Of a stretch of 64,000 nucleotides of DNA, positions 8,877 to 17,826 are shown in pieces. Position 1 is the first letter of the stretch. Every line of letters starts with the position of its first letter. The position numbers and the translations under genes are program-made. The notes under the pieces were generated by a model that was not told the DNA's origin, did no database searches, and saw nothing but the letters and a program-made list of their open reading frames with translations. The stretch is from Rhodovastum sp963714255 (lineage in GTDB: Bacteria > Pseudomonadota > Alphaproteobacteria > Acetobacterales > Acetobacteraceae): NCBI GenBank assembly GCA_963714255.1, contig CAVQNU010000015.1:186001-250000 (forward strand), read 5' to 3'.

Positions 8877-9197
8877 GACCCCATAGCTCAGTCGGATAGA
8901 GCAACCGCCTTCAAAAGGAACGCAAGGAGTGCGCCGCCGGAAACGGCGGACGTAGAACCTGTCAAACTCGGGGAACCCTGTGCCCCTCCGGGGCCTGGCA
9001 ATCCCGAGCCAAGCCCGGCGCTTGCCGGGAAGGTGTAGAGACCAGACGGCAGGCGCCTGTCGGCCGCGTGGCGGCCAATGGCGAAGGGATGGTCCAGACC
9101 ACGAACGCCCGCGCCGCCAAGGCGCAGGGGCGGCGGCGAAAGCCGAAGTGGGATGCTAAGCGGTAGGTCGCAGGTTCGAGTCCTGCTGGGGTCGCCA
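8877..9197 (+). tRNA. tRNA-Arg interrupted by a group I intron (anticodon UCU after splicing)
   Basis: Exon 1 is 8877-8911 and exon 2 is 9156-9197, giving a 77-base tRNA with encoded CCA. The acceptor stem GACCCCA pairs fully with TGGGGTC. The D stem is GCTC/GAGC, the anticodon stem ACCGC/GCGGT and the T arm GCAGG-TTCGAGT-CCTGC. Joining the exons gives the seven-base loop CTTCTAA, hence anticodon TCT, reading AGA. The splice point lies between anticodon bases 34 and 35. Exon 1 ends in T and the intron ends in G, as group I splicing needs. The exon body resembles alphaproteobacterial tRNA-Arg(CCU), known to host such introns, so CCU is the alternative if the boundaries are misplaced. Confidence 0.88.
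8912..9155 (+). ncRNA. Self-splicing group I intron in the tRNA-Arg anticodon loop
   Basis: A 244-base intron without a homing-endonuclease ORF. Its core matches the Azoarcus tRNA-Ile intron as I remember it: GGTGTAGAGACCAGACGGCA (P7/R region, 9030-9049), GGCAATCCCGAGCCAAGC (P4/Q region, about 8996-9013) and CTGTCAAACTCGGGGAACCC (P3/P4 region). A P2 hairpin, CCGCC-GGAAAC-GGCGG, follows a guide GAG that can pair with the exon end CTT, giving the required U.G pair at the 5' splice site. The likely class is IC3. RNA self-splicing is inferred from the intact core. Confidence 0.88.
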
Positions 9198-9364
9198 AAG
9201 CGCGCTGGATGGACCGAACCGGAACGGATTTGATCCGCCGGCCTTGGCGGGGCCGGCGAGAGGCATGGCATTGCTTAATCTGCTTGCAACGCTGCCAGCC
9301 GTTCCCATAGACTTACTCCCGACAAACGACAGGCTCGCCACGAAGAAGCCTGGGAGGGGGGCAG

Positions 9365-10172
9365 GTGCCGCGTCCTGGACGTCTCGGCTCGTCGCGTCAA
9401 AGCGACTCCGGGCCGCTGCTCGAGGTCGACCGGGTGGTGGTCCGCTTCGGCGGCATCCTCGCCCTGGCCGGGGTGTCGTTCACCGTCGGGCGGCGCGAAA
9501 TCTGCGGGCTGATCGGGCCGAACGGGTCGGGCAAGACCACGCTGTTCAATTGCATCAGCGGCATCTATCGCCCCGGCGCGGGCGATATCCGCTTCGAGGG
9601 CCAGTCGATCGCCGCGCTGCCGCGCCACCGCCGCGCGGGGCTGGGGATCGGTCGCACCTTCCAGAACCTCGCTTTGTTCCGCAGCATGAGCGTGCGCGAC
9701 AACATCCTGATCGGCGCGCATCATTTGGCACGCTCCGGGTTTGTCGCCAATGCGCTGCGCCTGCCCGCGGTGCGGGCCGAGGAAGCCATGCTGGCGCGCC
9801 GGCTCGACGACATGCTGGACCTGCTCGACCTGCACGCTGTGGCCGGCCAGGTGGTGAGCACGCTGCCCTTCGCCACCCAGAAACGGGTGGAACTGGCGCG
9901 CGCGCTGATCGGCGGGCCAAGGCTGCTGCTGCTGGACGAGCCGGCCTGCGGGCTGAACCACACCGAAGTGAACGCGTTCGCCGACCTGCTGCTGCGCATC
10001 CAGGCGCGTGCCGCGTTCAGCATTCTGCTGGTCGAGCACCACATGGCGCTGGTGATGCGGGTGTCGGACAAGGTGGTGGCGCTGGAGTTCGGCCGCTGCA
10101 TCGCCGAGGGCACGGCCGCGCAGGTGCAGCGCGCGCCCGAGGTGATCCGCGCTTATCTCGGCGAGGACAAGA

Positions 10173-10189
<17 letters not shown>
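9365..10189 (+). CDS. livG: Branched-chain amino acid/amide ABC transporter ATPase LivG
   Basis: One of two cytoplasmic ATPases powering a HAAT-family importer. It has 274 residues. Walker A GPNGSGKTT is at 51-59, the LivG-type signature LPFATQKRVELARAL near 180, Walker B RLLLLDEPACGLNHTE near 198 and the switch histidine in LLVEHHM. The GTG at 9365 is used: a GGGAGGGGGG ribosome site sits just upstream and no ATG gives the N-terminus. A possible promoter (TTGCAA at 9284, TAGACT at 9308, 18-base spacer) precedes it. First gene of livGFHMK; it overlaps livF by 17 bases. Confidence 0.93.
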
Positions 10190-10883
<694 letters not shown>

Positions 10884-10889
10884 GCCGCC

Positions 10890-11762
10890 ATGCAGGCGCT
10901 GGCGCACCAGATCGTCGCGGGGGTGGCCACCGGCGGCATCTATGCCAGCATGGCGCTGGCGCTGGTGATGATCCACCAGGCGACCCACCAGGTGAACTTT
11001 GCCCAGGGCGAGATGGCGATGTTCTCCACCTATATCGCGCTCACGCTGATTGAGGCGGGCGTGCCGTACTGGGGGGCGTTCGCGATCACCCTGGCGGTGT
11101 CGTTCGCCATCGGGGCGGCGATCCAGGCGGTGCTGATGCGGCGACTGGCGGATGCGCCGGAGTTGGCCTCGGTCGGCGTGTTCATCGGCCTGCTGCTGGC
11201 GTTCAACAGCGCGGCCGGCTGGTTGTTCACCTCCACGCTCAGGCCGTTCCCGAGCCCGTTCGGCGAGGGCGCGCCGCTGTGGGACGGGCTGGTGTCGCGC
11301 CACGAGCTGGGATCGACGGCGGTGACCCTGGCCGTGCTGGTTTCCGTCTACGGGTTTTTCCGCTTCACGCCGCTGGGGCTGGCGATGCGGGCGGCGGCGG
11401 GCAATCCGGTTTCGGCGCGGCTGGTGGGCATTCCGGTCGGCAAGATGCTGGCCCTGGGCTGGGGGCTGGCGGCGGCGATCGGCGCGATTGCGGGCATGAT
11501 GATCGCGCCGGTGGTGTTCCTCGACCCCACCATGATGTCGGGCGTGCTGCTGTATGCGTTCGCCGGGGCGTTGCTGGGCGGCATCGACAACCCGATCGGC
11601 GCGGTGCTGGGCGGGTTCGCCGTGGGTGTGCTGGAGAATCTGGGCGGGGCCTATCTGGTGGGCACCGGGCTGAAACTGTCGCTGGCGCTGGCGATCATCG
11701 TCGCAGTGCTGGTGCTGCGCCCGTCCGGCCTGTTCGGGCGCGTCATCGTGAGCAGGGTGTAG
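10890..11762 (+). CDS. livH: Branched-chain amino acid/amide ABC transporter permease LivH
   Basis: Inner-membrane permease, 290 residues, almost wholly hydrophobic with about eight membrane segments. The start region LAHQIVAGVATGGIYASMAL and the later MRAAAGNPVSARLVGI loop are typical of the LivH (BPD_transp_2) family. It follows livF by 6 bases and precedes livM by 3, so the operon is very tight. Confidence 0.94.
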   Translation: MQALAHQIVAGVATGGIYASMALALVMIHQATHQVNFAQGEMAMFSTYIALTLIEAGVPYWGAFAITLAVSFAIGAAIQAVLMRRLADAPELASVGVFIGLLLAFNSAAGWLFTSTLRPFPSPFGEGAPLWDGLVSRHELGSTAVTLAVLVSVYGFFRFTPLGLAMRAAAGNPVSARLVGIPVGKMLALGWGLAAAIGAIAGMMIAPVVFLDPTMMSGVLLYAFAGALLGGIDNPIGAVLGGFAVGVLENLGGAYLVGTGLKLSLALAIIVAVLVLRPSGLFGRVIVSRV

Positions 11763-11765
11763 CGC

Positions 11766-12785
11766 ATGCACGGGCGCCTCGATGACGCGGTGCGGCGCGA
11801 GCTGCCGCGCGGGGCAGGGGGGGCCTGGGCGTGTGGCGCGCTGCTGCTGGCGGCGGCGGTGCTGCCGCTGCTGTTCGCCAGCGGTTACCGGCTGTTTCAG
11901 CTCACCATGGTGGTGGTCTATGCGGTGGCGATCCTCGGGCTGAATGTGGTGACCGGCATCACCGGACAGATCTCGCTCGGGCATGGCGCTTTCTTCGCGC
12001 TGGGGGCGACCGTCACCGCCGTGCTGATCACCTCCGCCGGGGCGCCGTACTGGGCGACGCTGCCGGCGGCAACGGCGGTGTGCGGGGCGGCCGGATTTCT
12101 GGTGGGGTTTCCGGCGCTGCGCCTGGGCGGGCTGTATCTGGCGCTGACCACCTTCGCGCTGGCGGTGGCGACGCCGCAGATCCTCAAGTCCCCGGCGCTG
12201 GAGCCATGGACCGGCGGCGGGCAGGGGCTGGTGATCGACAAGCCCGATCCGCCGGCCGGGCTTGGGCTCGATGCCGACCAGTTCCTGTATCTGTTCACCC
12301 TTGGCGTCGGTGCGGGGCTTTTTCTGCTGGCGCATAATCTGCTGCGCGGGCGGATCGGCCGGGCGATGCGCGCCATCCGCGACCAACCGGTGGCGGCCGC
12401 GGCGATGGGCGTCGACATCGCCGTGGTCAAGACAGGCAGCTTCGCGGCCGGCGCCGCGCTGACCGGGCTCGCGGGCTCGCTCGGCGCCATTGCGGTGCAG
12501 TTCGTTGCACCGGATGGCTTTGGCATTTTCCTTTCGCTGACGTTGTTTGTCGGCCTGGTGGTGGGCGGGGTCGGAGTGATCGAGGGGGCGCTGTTCGGGG
12601 CGGTGTTCATTGAGTTTGTTCCGAATGTCACCGAATCAGTGTCGAAGGCGGCGCCGGGGGCGATCTATGGTGTTATCCTGATCGCCGTCATGTTCCTGAT
12701 GCCGTCCGGGGTCGCGGGGGTTTTGCGTGCTGTCGGGACGAGGCTGGCGATCCGCGCGGGAGGGGGTTCCGCGCGGCAACACTGA
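11766..12785 (+). CDS. livM: Branched-chain amino acid/amide ABC transporter permease LivM
   Basis: Second permease, 339 residues. It shows the LivM hallmark LGLNVVTGITGQISLGHGAF near residue 57, then repeated membrane segments, and the cytoplasmic loop GRIGRAMRAIRDQPVAAAAM near 195. Start ATG 11766 lies 3 bases after the livH stop. The last residues are arginine-rich and lie just upstream of livK. Confidence 0.94.
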   Translation: MHGRLDDAVRRELPRGAGGAWACGALLLAAAVLPLLFASGYRLFQLTMVVVYAVAILGLNVVTGITGQISLGHGAFFALGATVTAVLITSAGAPYWATLPAATAVCGAAGFLVGFPALRLGGLYLALTTFALAVATPQILKSPALEPWTGGGQGLVIDKPDPPAGLGLDADQFLYLFTLGVGAGLFLLAHNLLRGRIGRAMRAIRDQPVAAAAMGVDIAVVKTGSFAAGAALTGLAGSLGAIAVQFVAPDGFGIFLSLTLFVGLVVGGVGVIEGALFGAVFIEFVPNVTESVSKAAPGAIYGVILIAVMFLMPSGVAGVLRAVGTRLAIRAGGGSARQH

Positions 12786-12798
12786 CGAGGAACCCATC

Positions 12799-14010
12799 AT
12801 GCAACGTCGAGCGCTTTTGCTTGCGGCTGCCGGTTCGATCGCCGGGCTGGGCGCCGCGCGAGCCGCGCGGGCCGATACGCCGGGGGTGACGGCGAGCCGC
12901 ATCAAGATCGGCAACACCATGCCGTATAGCGGGCCGGCCTCTTCCTATGGGGCGATCGGGCGCGGGCTGACCGCGTTTTTCGCGGCGCTGAACGACAAGG
13001 GCGGCATCAATGGGCGGAGCGTCGAGTTCATATCGCTCGACGACGGCTATGTGCCGGCCAGGACAGTGGAGCAGGCGCGCCGCTTGGTGGAGCAGGACGG
13101 GGTGGCGTTTCTGCTCAATTCGCTGGGCACGGCGCCGAACACGGCGATCCAGCGTTACATGAACCAGAAGAAGGTGCCGCAGCTGTTCGTCGCCACCGGG
13201 GCGGACAAATGGGGCGACTGGGAACATTTCCCGTGGACCATCGGCTGGCAGCCCAGCTATCGCACCGAGGCGCAGATCTACGCGAAATACATGCTTGAGA
13301 CGGTGAAAGACCCCAGGCTCGCGATTCTTTACCAGAATGACGACTTCGGCAAGGACTACCTGGCCGGGGTGAAGGACGTGCTGGGCGCGCGCTATGCGCA
13401 GGTGGTGACGCAGGCGGTTTCCTACGAAGTGACTGATCCGACCATCGACAGCCAGGCGGTCACGCTGCAGGCCGGCGGGGCGAATGTGCTGATCACTGCG
13501 GCGACGCCCAAGTTCGCCGCGCAGATGATCCGCAAGGTCTACGATATTGGCTGGAAGCCCACGCATTTCCTGACGAATGTGTCGGTTTCGGTGGGTGCCG
13601 TGATCGCGCCGGCCGGGGTAGGGCGTGCGGCGGGGATCATTTCGGCCGGCTACAGCAAGGACTGGACGGATGCGGAGTGGCAGCGCGAGTCCGGCATGCA
13701 GGAATGGCTGGGGTGGATGAAGCAGTACCTGCCCGATGGCGATCTGACCGACAACAATTATGTCTATGCCTATGGTGTCGGCGCGACGACAATGCGGGTG
13801 CTGACGCAGTGCGGCGATGATCTGTCGCGCGAGAACATCATGAAGCAGGCGGCGAACATCCGGGATCTGTTCATTCCCACCCTGCTGCCCGGCATTACGG
13901 TGAGCACGAGCCCGACCAATTATCATCCGATCCGCCAGATGCAGCTGATGAAGTGGAACGGCAAGACCTGGGCCAGGTTCGGCAGTGTCATTCAGGGCGA
14001 AGACGTCTGA
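12799..14010 (+). CDS. livK: Periplasmic substrate-binding protein of the Liv/HAAT importer
   Basis: Type I periplasmic binding protein (Peripla_BP_6), 403 residues. The signal sequence MQRRALLLAAAGSIAGLGAA has an RR pair, so Tat or Sec export is possible, with cleavage near ARAARA. The mature start TPGVTASRIKIGNTMPYSGP and the NDDFGKDYLAGVKDVLG segment are typical of amide/urea/branched-chain binders. Start ATG 12799 follows a GACGAGGAA ribosome site. The ligand is unknown. A repeat that may act as terminator follows directly. Confidence 0.92.
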   Translation: MQRRALLLAAAGSIAGLGAARAARADTPGVTASRIKIGNTMPYSGPASSYGAIGRGLTAFFAALNDKGGINGRSVEFISLDDGYVPARTVEQARRLVEQDGVAFLLNSLGTAPNTAIQRYMNQKKVPQLFVATGADKWGDWEHFPWTIGWQPSYRTEAQIYAKYMLETVKDPRLAILYQNDDFGKDYLAGVKDVLGARYAQVVTQAVSYEVTDPTIDSQAVTLQAGGANVLITAATPKFAAQMIRKVYDIGWKPTHFLTNVSVSVGAVIAPAGVGRAAGIISAGYSKDWTDAEWQRESGMQEWLGWMKQYLPDGDLTDNNYVYAYGVGATTMRVLTQCGDDLSRENIMKQAANIRDLFIPTLLPGITVSTSPTNYHPIRQMQLMKWNGKTWARFGSVIQGEDV

Positions 14011-14011
14011 A

Positions 14012-14096
14012 CGTCCGGGGTCCAGGGGCCTGAGGCCCCTGGTGGGGTCCAGGGGCAAAGCCCCTGGCGGGGTCCGGGGCAGCGCCCCGGCCACGG
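14012..14096. repeat. Dispersed palindromic repeat, variant copy 2
   Basis: Directly follows the livK stop. It has three hairpins in a row: CCAGGGGCCTGAGGCCCCTGG-type, CCAGGGGC-AAA-GCCCCTGG and CCGGGGC-AGC-GCCCCGG. This is the CAGGGGCAAAGCCCC subtype, also seen in copies 8 and 13. It probably acts as the liv operon terminator. Confidence 0.8.
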
Positions 14097-14141
14097 GCCA
14101 CAAGCGGCATCACTTCCTTGCCGCAGTCGGAGAGACCAAGC

Positions 14142-14561
14142 ATGCCAGAACGGACCACCCGCCGAGAGGCACCGCCCGCGGAGCCGACGGGCGAGCTGGC
14201 GGTGCGGATGCTGGCCATGCCGGCCGACACCAACCCGGCCGGCGATATTTTCGGCGGCTGGATCATGTCGATGATGGACGTGGCCGGCGGCGTCAGCGCC
14301 ACGCGCCTTGCCGGCGGACGCGTGGCCACGGTCGCGGTGACCGACATGGCGTTCCTGCTGCCGGTGAAGGTGGGCGACGTGGTGTGCTGCTACACTGCCC
14401 TGGTGCGGCTCGGGCGCACGTCGCTGACCTTACGCGTCGAGGCGTGGGTTCTGCGCCAGCGCATCGGCGACCATATTCGCGTGACCTACGCGGATTTCAC
14501 CTATGTCGCGCTGGACGACGCCGGCCAGCCGCGCGCCGTGCCGCGGCCGGCGGCGGGGTGA
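14142..14561 (+). CDS. Acyl-CoA thioesterase, YciA-like hotdog protein
   Basis: Hotdog-fold thioesterase of the YciA/BACH family, 139 residues, expected to hydrolyse acyl-CoA. The family motif NPAGDIFGGWIMSMMDVAGG spans about residues 31-50, followed by VAVTDMAFLLPVKVGDVV. ATG 14142 is chosen over an upstream TTG at 14118 because a GGAGAG ribosome site sits at 14129-14134. It stands alone, flanked by the liv terminator repeat and the convergent esterase. Confidence 0.88.
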   Translation: MPERTTRREAPPAEPTGELAVRMLAMPADTNPAGDIFGGWIMSMMDVAGGVSATRLAGGRVATVAVTDMAFLLPVKVGDVVCCYTALVRLGRTSLTLRVEAWVLRQRIGDHIRVTYADFTYVALDDAGQPRAVPRPAAG

Positions 14562-14590
14562 GCCGCCGCCGGCCGGGTCCGCGCGACGCC

Positions 14591-16702
14591 TTAGGCGAGG
14601 ATCGCATGCGCGGCGGCGGTCGTGCCGATGGAAGTCGCACCGGTGACGCCGCTGAGATCGAACACGTGATCGGTGGCCAGGGCGAAGCTCCCCCCGGCGC
14701 CGGGGGCGCTGGGAGTCACGACGAGATAGGTGCTGCCGCCGTACCCGAACGCAGCGGCGCTGTTCGCCGGGGTGGCGGCGGTATCGAGAATGTTCGCCGT
14801 GGCGGCAAGCAATTGCGCCAGCGAATCGGCGCTTGCGGCAGACCCGGCGAAGGTCAGGACCCCGGCGGATGCGGTCGCGGTCAGATCGCTTTGGCCGGTG
14901 CCATCGCTGGCGAAGGCGCCGGTCACCCCGGTCACCGACACCGGATTCGTGCCGCCCGCCAGGAACGCCAGCATGTCGGACGTGCCCGGCGTGGCGCCGA
15001 TGGTGAAACCGTTCACCGTCGCCACGTCGCCGGTGCCATAGACCGCATCCTGATCGGTGGCGACGGCGATCGTGTCCGCCGCCGCGTGGGCACCCAGGGT
15101 GATCGGCTGTGGGTCCGGTGTGGTGACGTTGATCGTGGTTCCGGCCGCGATGTCGGCGGAGGCGGCCGCGACCGTGGCGCTGGCGGGGAACAGGTTGCCG
15201 CCATAATCCGCCGTTCCGTTTCCGGCGGCGATCAGGAAGTTCGTCACCGGCGCCGCATCGCGCGCCTGTGCCTCGGCGGACTCGACGATCGCCGTCAGCA
15301 CCTGCGCCGGGGTTGACGCCCCCGAGTCGAGCTGACCCGCCCAGGTACCTGCTCCCCGGCCGTGTCCGGCGCGCGGCCGAGCACGTTTTCATAAACCGTG
15401 TTGAGGAAGGTGAGGTTTGCAGCCGGGCTGGTGCCGGCGGCCGTTCCATAGATCGTTTGGCCTTCCGAGGAGAGGAGGAAATTGCTGGCGATCGTGCTCA
15501 GCGACTGGCCGGCTTCGAACGCATGCACCCAGTACCTGCAACCCCGCCGCGTCCGGCGCCCGGCCGAGTGCGGTGTAGAGTTCAACGATCGGCACCACAT
15601 CCGTCCCGGCTTCCGCGGACGTGGCGATCACCTGGTTGGCCTGCGCGACCGTCACCGCGCCGTTGTCCACTTGCGTGTCCCAGTACAGCAGCCCGGCCGG
15701 ATCGGGGGCGCGCTGAAGGATGTTAGTGTAGATCTGGGTGATCTGCCCGGTTGAGGGACTGCCGATGAGCGCCACCTCGGCCGCATCGGCGATCAGCTGA
15801 TGGCCCGTTTCGGTCGGATGCACATGGTCCCAGAACAGGTACTGGTCCTGCGCGGCCGCACCGGTCGCGGCGAGCGTGCCGCTGGAAGAGGAGGTGTAGC
15901 TGCCGCTCCACACCGGCGCGGTCACGTTGGTCAGCCCATAGGCGGCCGGATCGGCCACCGCATTGTCGATGAGCTGGTAAGCATCGACCACGTGCGCACT
16001 CACCCCATCGGCGGTGGCGAGGCTGGCGAGCTGGCTGGCAAGGTCGGTGTTGAATTCGGAGGCAAGCTGAGACGCCTCGGCGTCGAGTGCCGCCGATGGC
16101 GTGTCGCTGCCGTTGATCAGCCCGCTGGTCACCTCCGGCACCTGGCCGAGATCGGGCACGCCAAGCAGCAGCAGGTTCTTCGCGCCATCGCCCACGAGTT
16201 GCTTGATGAAGCCGATCGCGTTGGCGACGGCGTCGTTCACGTCGGTGGTCTGCTGGGACGCGGTGAGGTTGGTGGCGGCGAGGATGTCGAACAGATCGTT
16301 GCCGCCGATCGACAGCGTATAGAGCGCGTTGGCCGAGGGATGCGATACCGCCGCCTCGAACTGCAGGATCTGCGACGGCAGCGAGATCGCCTCGATCTCC
16401 GGGTTGTTCGCGTTCTGCGGCGTCGCGCCGGTTTCCGCACCGCCATAGGCGAAGTCGGTGCCGCCGGTCAGGCTGGGCGTGAGGGTGCCGAGGCCGAGGG
16501 CGATGGACAGGTCCTGCACCCAGGTCGGCCCGTTGCTGAACACGTTGCCGGTGATGTCGCCGTATTTTTCCTGATAGTACGGCGGCGACACCGGCTCGGT
16601 GCCGGTGAGGCTGGTGAATATCGAGAGGTTGCCGGCGTCGGACAGGCTGTCGCCGAAAGCGTAGATGGCGCTGTAGGTGGGAAGGGCCGGGGTCTGCGAC
16701 AT
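14591..16702 (-). pseudogene. SGNH/GDSL esterase with C-terminal DUF4214 repeats, frameshifted twice
   Basis: The N-terminal SGNH hydrolase has block I AFGDSLSDAGN, block III GGNDLFD and block V DHVHPTETGH. Two DUF4214 units follow (LGRAPDAAGLQ... and LGRAPDTAGEQ...), then a Gly/Ala/Thr-rich tail that lacks cysteine, as in type I-secreted or surface proteins. The frame is lost at about 15535 (CAG-G-TAC; one extra base) and again at about 15345-15350 (CAGGTACC; two extra bases or one missing). Both fall at the same Q-Y codon junction of each DUF4214 unit. ATG 16702 (MSQTPALP) has an AAAGG site nine bases upstream. There is no N-terminal signal peptide. Confidence 0.82.
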
Positions 16703-16895
16703 GGACGACATCCTTTTCGGGGGCTTTGACATCCGTACCGCCAGCCGCCCCGGCCAGTCTTTGTGGCGGCGGATCAGCGCGAAGCGACGGATTGTCTCTG
16801 CGGCAGAGATAGGCCGCCGCCATGGCGGGACCAATGGTACCGAACATCACTATTCGGGTGGCCCAACGGTCCCTGGTGGCAGGGCAAACGGGTGA

Positions 16896-17004
16896 AGGAA
16901 GGAAGGCCAGGGCGCTGCCCTGGACCCGCCAAGGGGCAGTTGCCCCTTGGAACCCATTCATGAAGGTGCGGGGTCCAGGGCAGAGCCCTGGCCTTCCTTC
17001 CCCC
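16896..17004. repeat. Dispersed palindromic repeat, copy 3
   Basis: Complete inverted pair just past the rsmA stop. The left unit GAAGGAAGGCCAGGGC and the mirrored right unit flank a CCAAGGGGC-AGTT-GCCCCTTGG hairpin. The centre reads ATTCATGAAGG instead of CTTAAG. It probably acts as the terminator of the lpt-surA-rsmA run. Confidence 0.9.
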
Positions 17005-17009
17005 CGTCC

Positions 17010-17801
17010 TCACAGCAGCCGCACCAGCCGGTCAAACTCGCCAACGCTCAGCGTTTCCGCCCGCCGCTCCGGCGCAATATCGGCCCGTGCCAGCAGCGCC
17101 TCCCCGCCCAGACCGCGTAAGGCTCCGCGCAGCATCTTGCGCCGCTGCCCGAACGCCGCCGCGGTCAGCCGCTCCATCGTCGCGAACAGCGCCGCTTCGG
17201 GCTGCACCGGATGCGGGGTCAGCACCACCACCGCCGACCACACCTTGGGCGGCGGCACGAAGGCCGCCGGCGGAATACGCAGGCGCAACTCGGCCCGGCC
17301 GCACCATTGCGCCAGCACAGACAGCCGCCCATAGGCGGGGCTCGCCGGTGCGGCGCAGATCCGCTCGGCCACTTCCTGCTGGAACATCAGCGTCAGCCGC
17401 TCCCAGCACGCGGCCTGCCGCAGCCAGCCGACCAGCAGCGGCGAGGCCACGTTGTACGGCAGATTGGCCACCACCTGCCGTGGCACCGGCACCAGGCAGG
17501 CAAGATCAAGCGCCATCGCGTCGCCCGCCACCACGCGCAGCCGTCCGCCGGCGCCTTCCGCCAGTTCCTGCATGGCGGCGACCGCGCGTGGGTCGATTTC
17601 CACCGCGGTCACATCGGCCGCGGCCGTGGCCAGCAGCGCCCGCGTCAGCCCGCCCGGGCCCGGCCCCACCTCTACGACGTGCCGCCCTTCCAGCGGGCCT
17701 GCCTGCCGGGCGATCCGCGCGGTCAGGTTGGCATCGAACAGGAAATGCTGGCCGAGCGCGCGGCGCGCATCCAGACCGTGCCGCGCAATGACCTCGCGCA
17801 G
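17010..17801 (-). CDS. rsmA: 16S rRNA dimethyladenosine methyltransferase RsmA (start unresolved)
   Basis: SAM-dependent enzyme (KsgA) that dimethylates the two adenines near the 3' end of 16S rRNA. The conserved N-terminus HGLDARRALGQHFLFDANL, motif I VVEVGPGPGGLTRALL, the acidic EID and motif IV NLPYNVASPLL are all in one frame. No ATG, GTG or TTG precedes the GQHFL region in that frame. The frame is closed by a TGA inside the end of surA, leaving only CTG (17801, LREVIARHG) or a codon such as ATC (17840). The first standard start, GTG 17669, falls inside motif I and would delete essential sequence. The gene is probably coupled to surA. Confidence 0.88.
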   Translation of the reverse strand: MREVIARHGLDARRALGQHFLFDANLTARIARQAGPLEGRHVVEVGPGPGGLTRALLATAAADVTAVEIDPRAVAAMQELAEGAGGRLRVVAGDAMALDLACLVPVPRQVVANLPYNVASPLLVGWLRQAACWERLTLMFQQEVAERICAAPASPAYGRLSVLAQWCGRAELRLRIPPAAFVPPPKVWSAVVVLTPHPVQPEAALFATMERLTAAAFGQRRKMLRGALRGLGGEALLARADIAPERRAETLSVGEFDRLVRLL

Positions 17802-17826
17802 CGGCGCCGGCGCCGCCCCGTCCGGC

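Noticed and set aside
8888..9271. Open frame across the tRNA and intron with an LEPATYRLASHFGF-like peptide
   Set aside because: Antisense translation of the tRNA/intron; such spurious peptides are common over tRNA genes.
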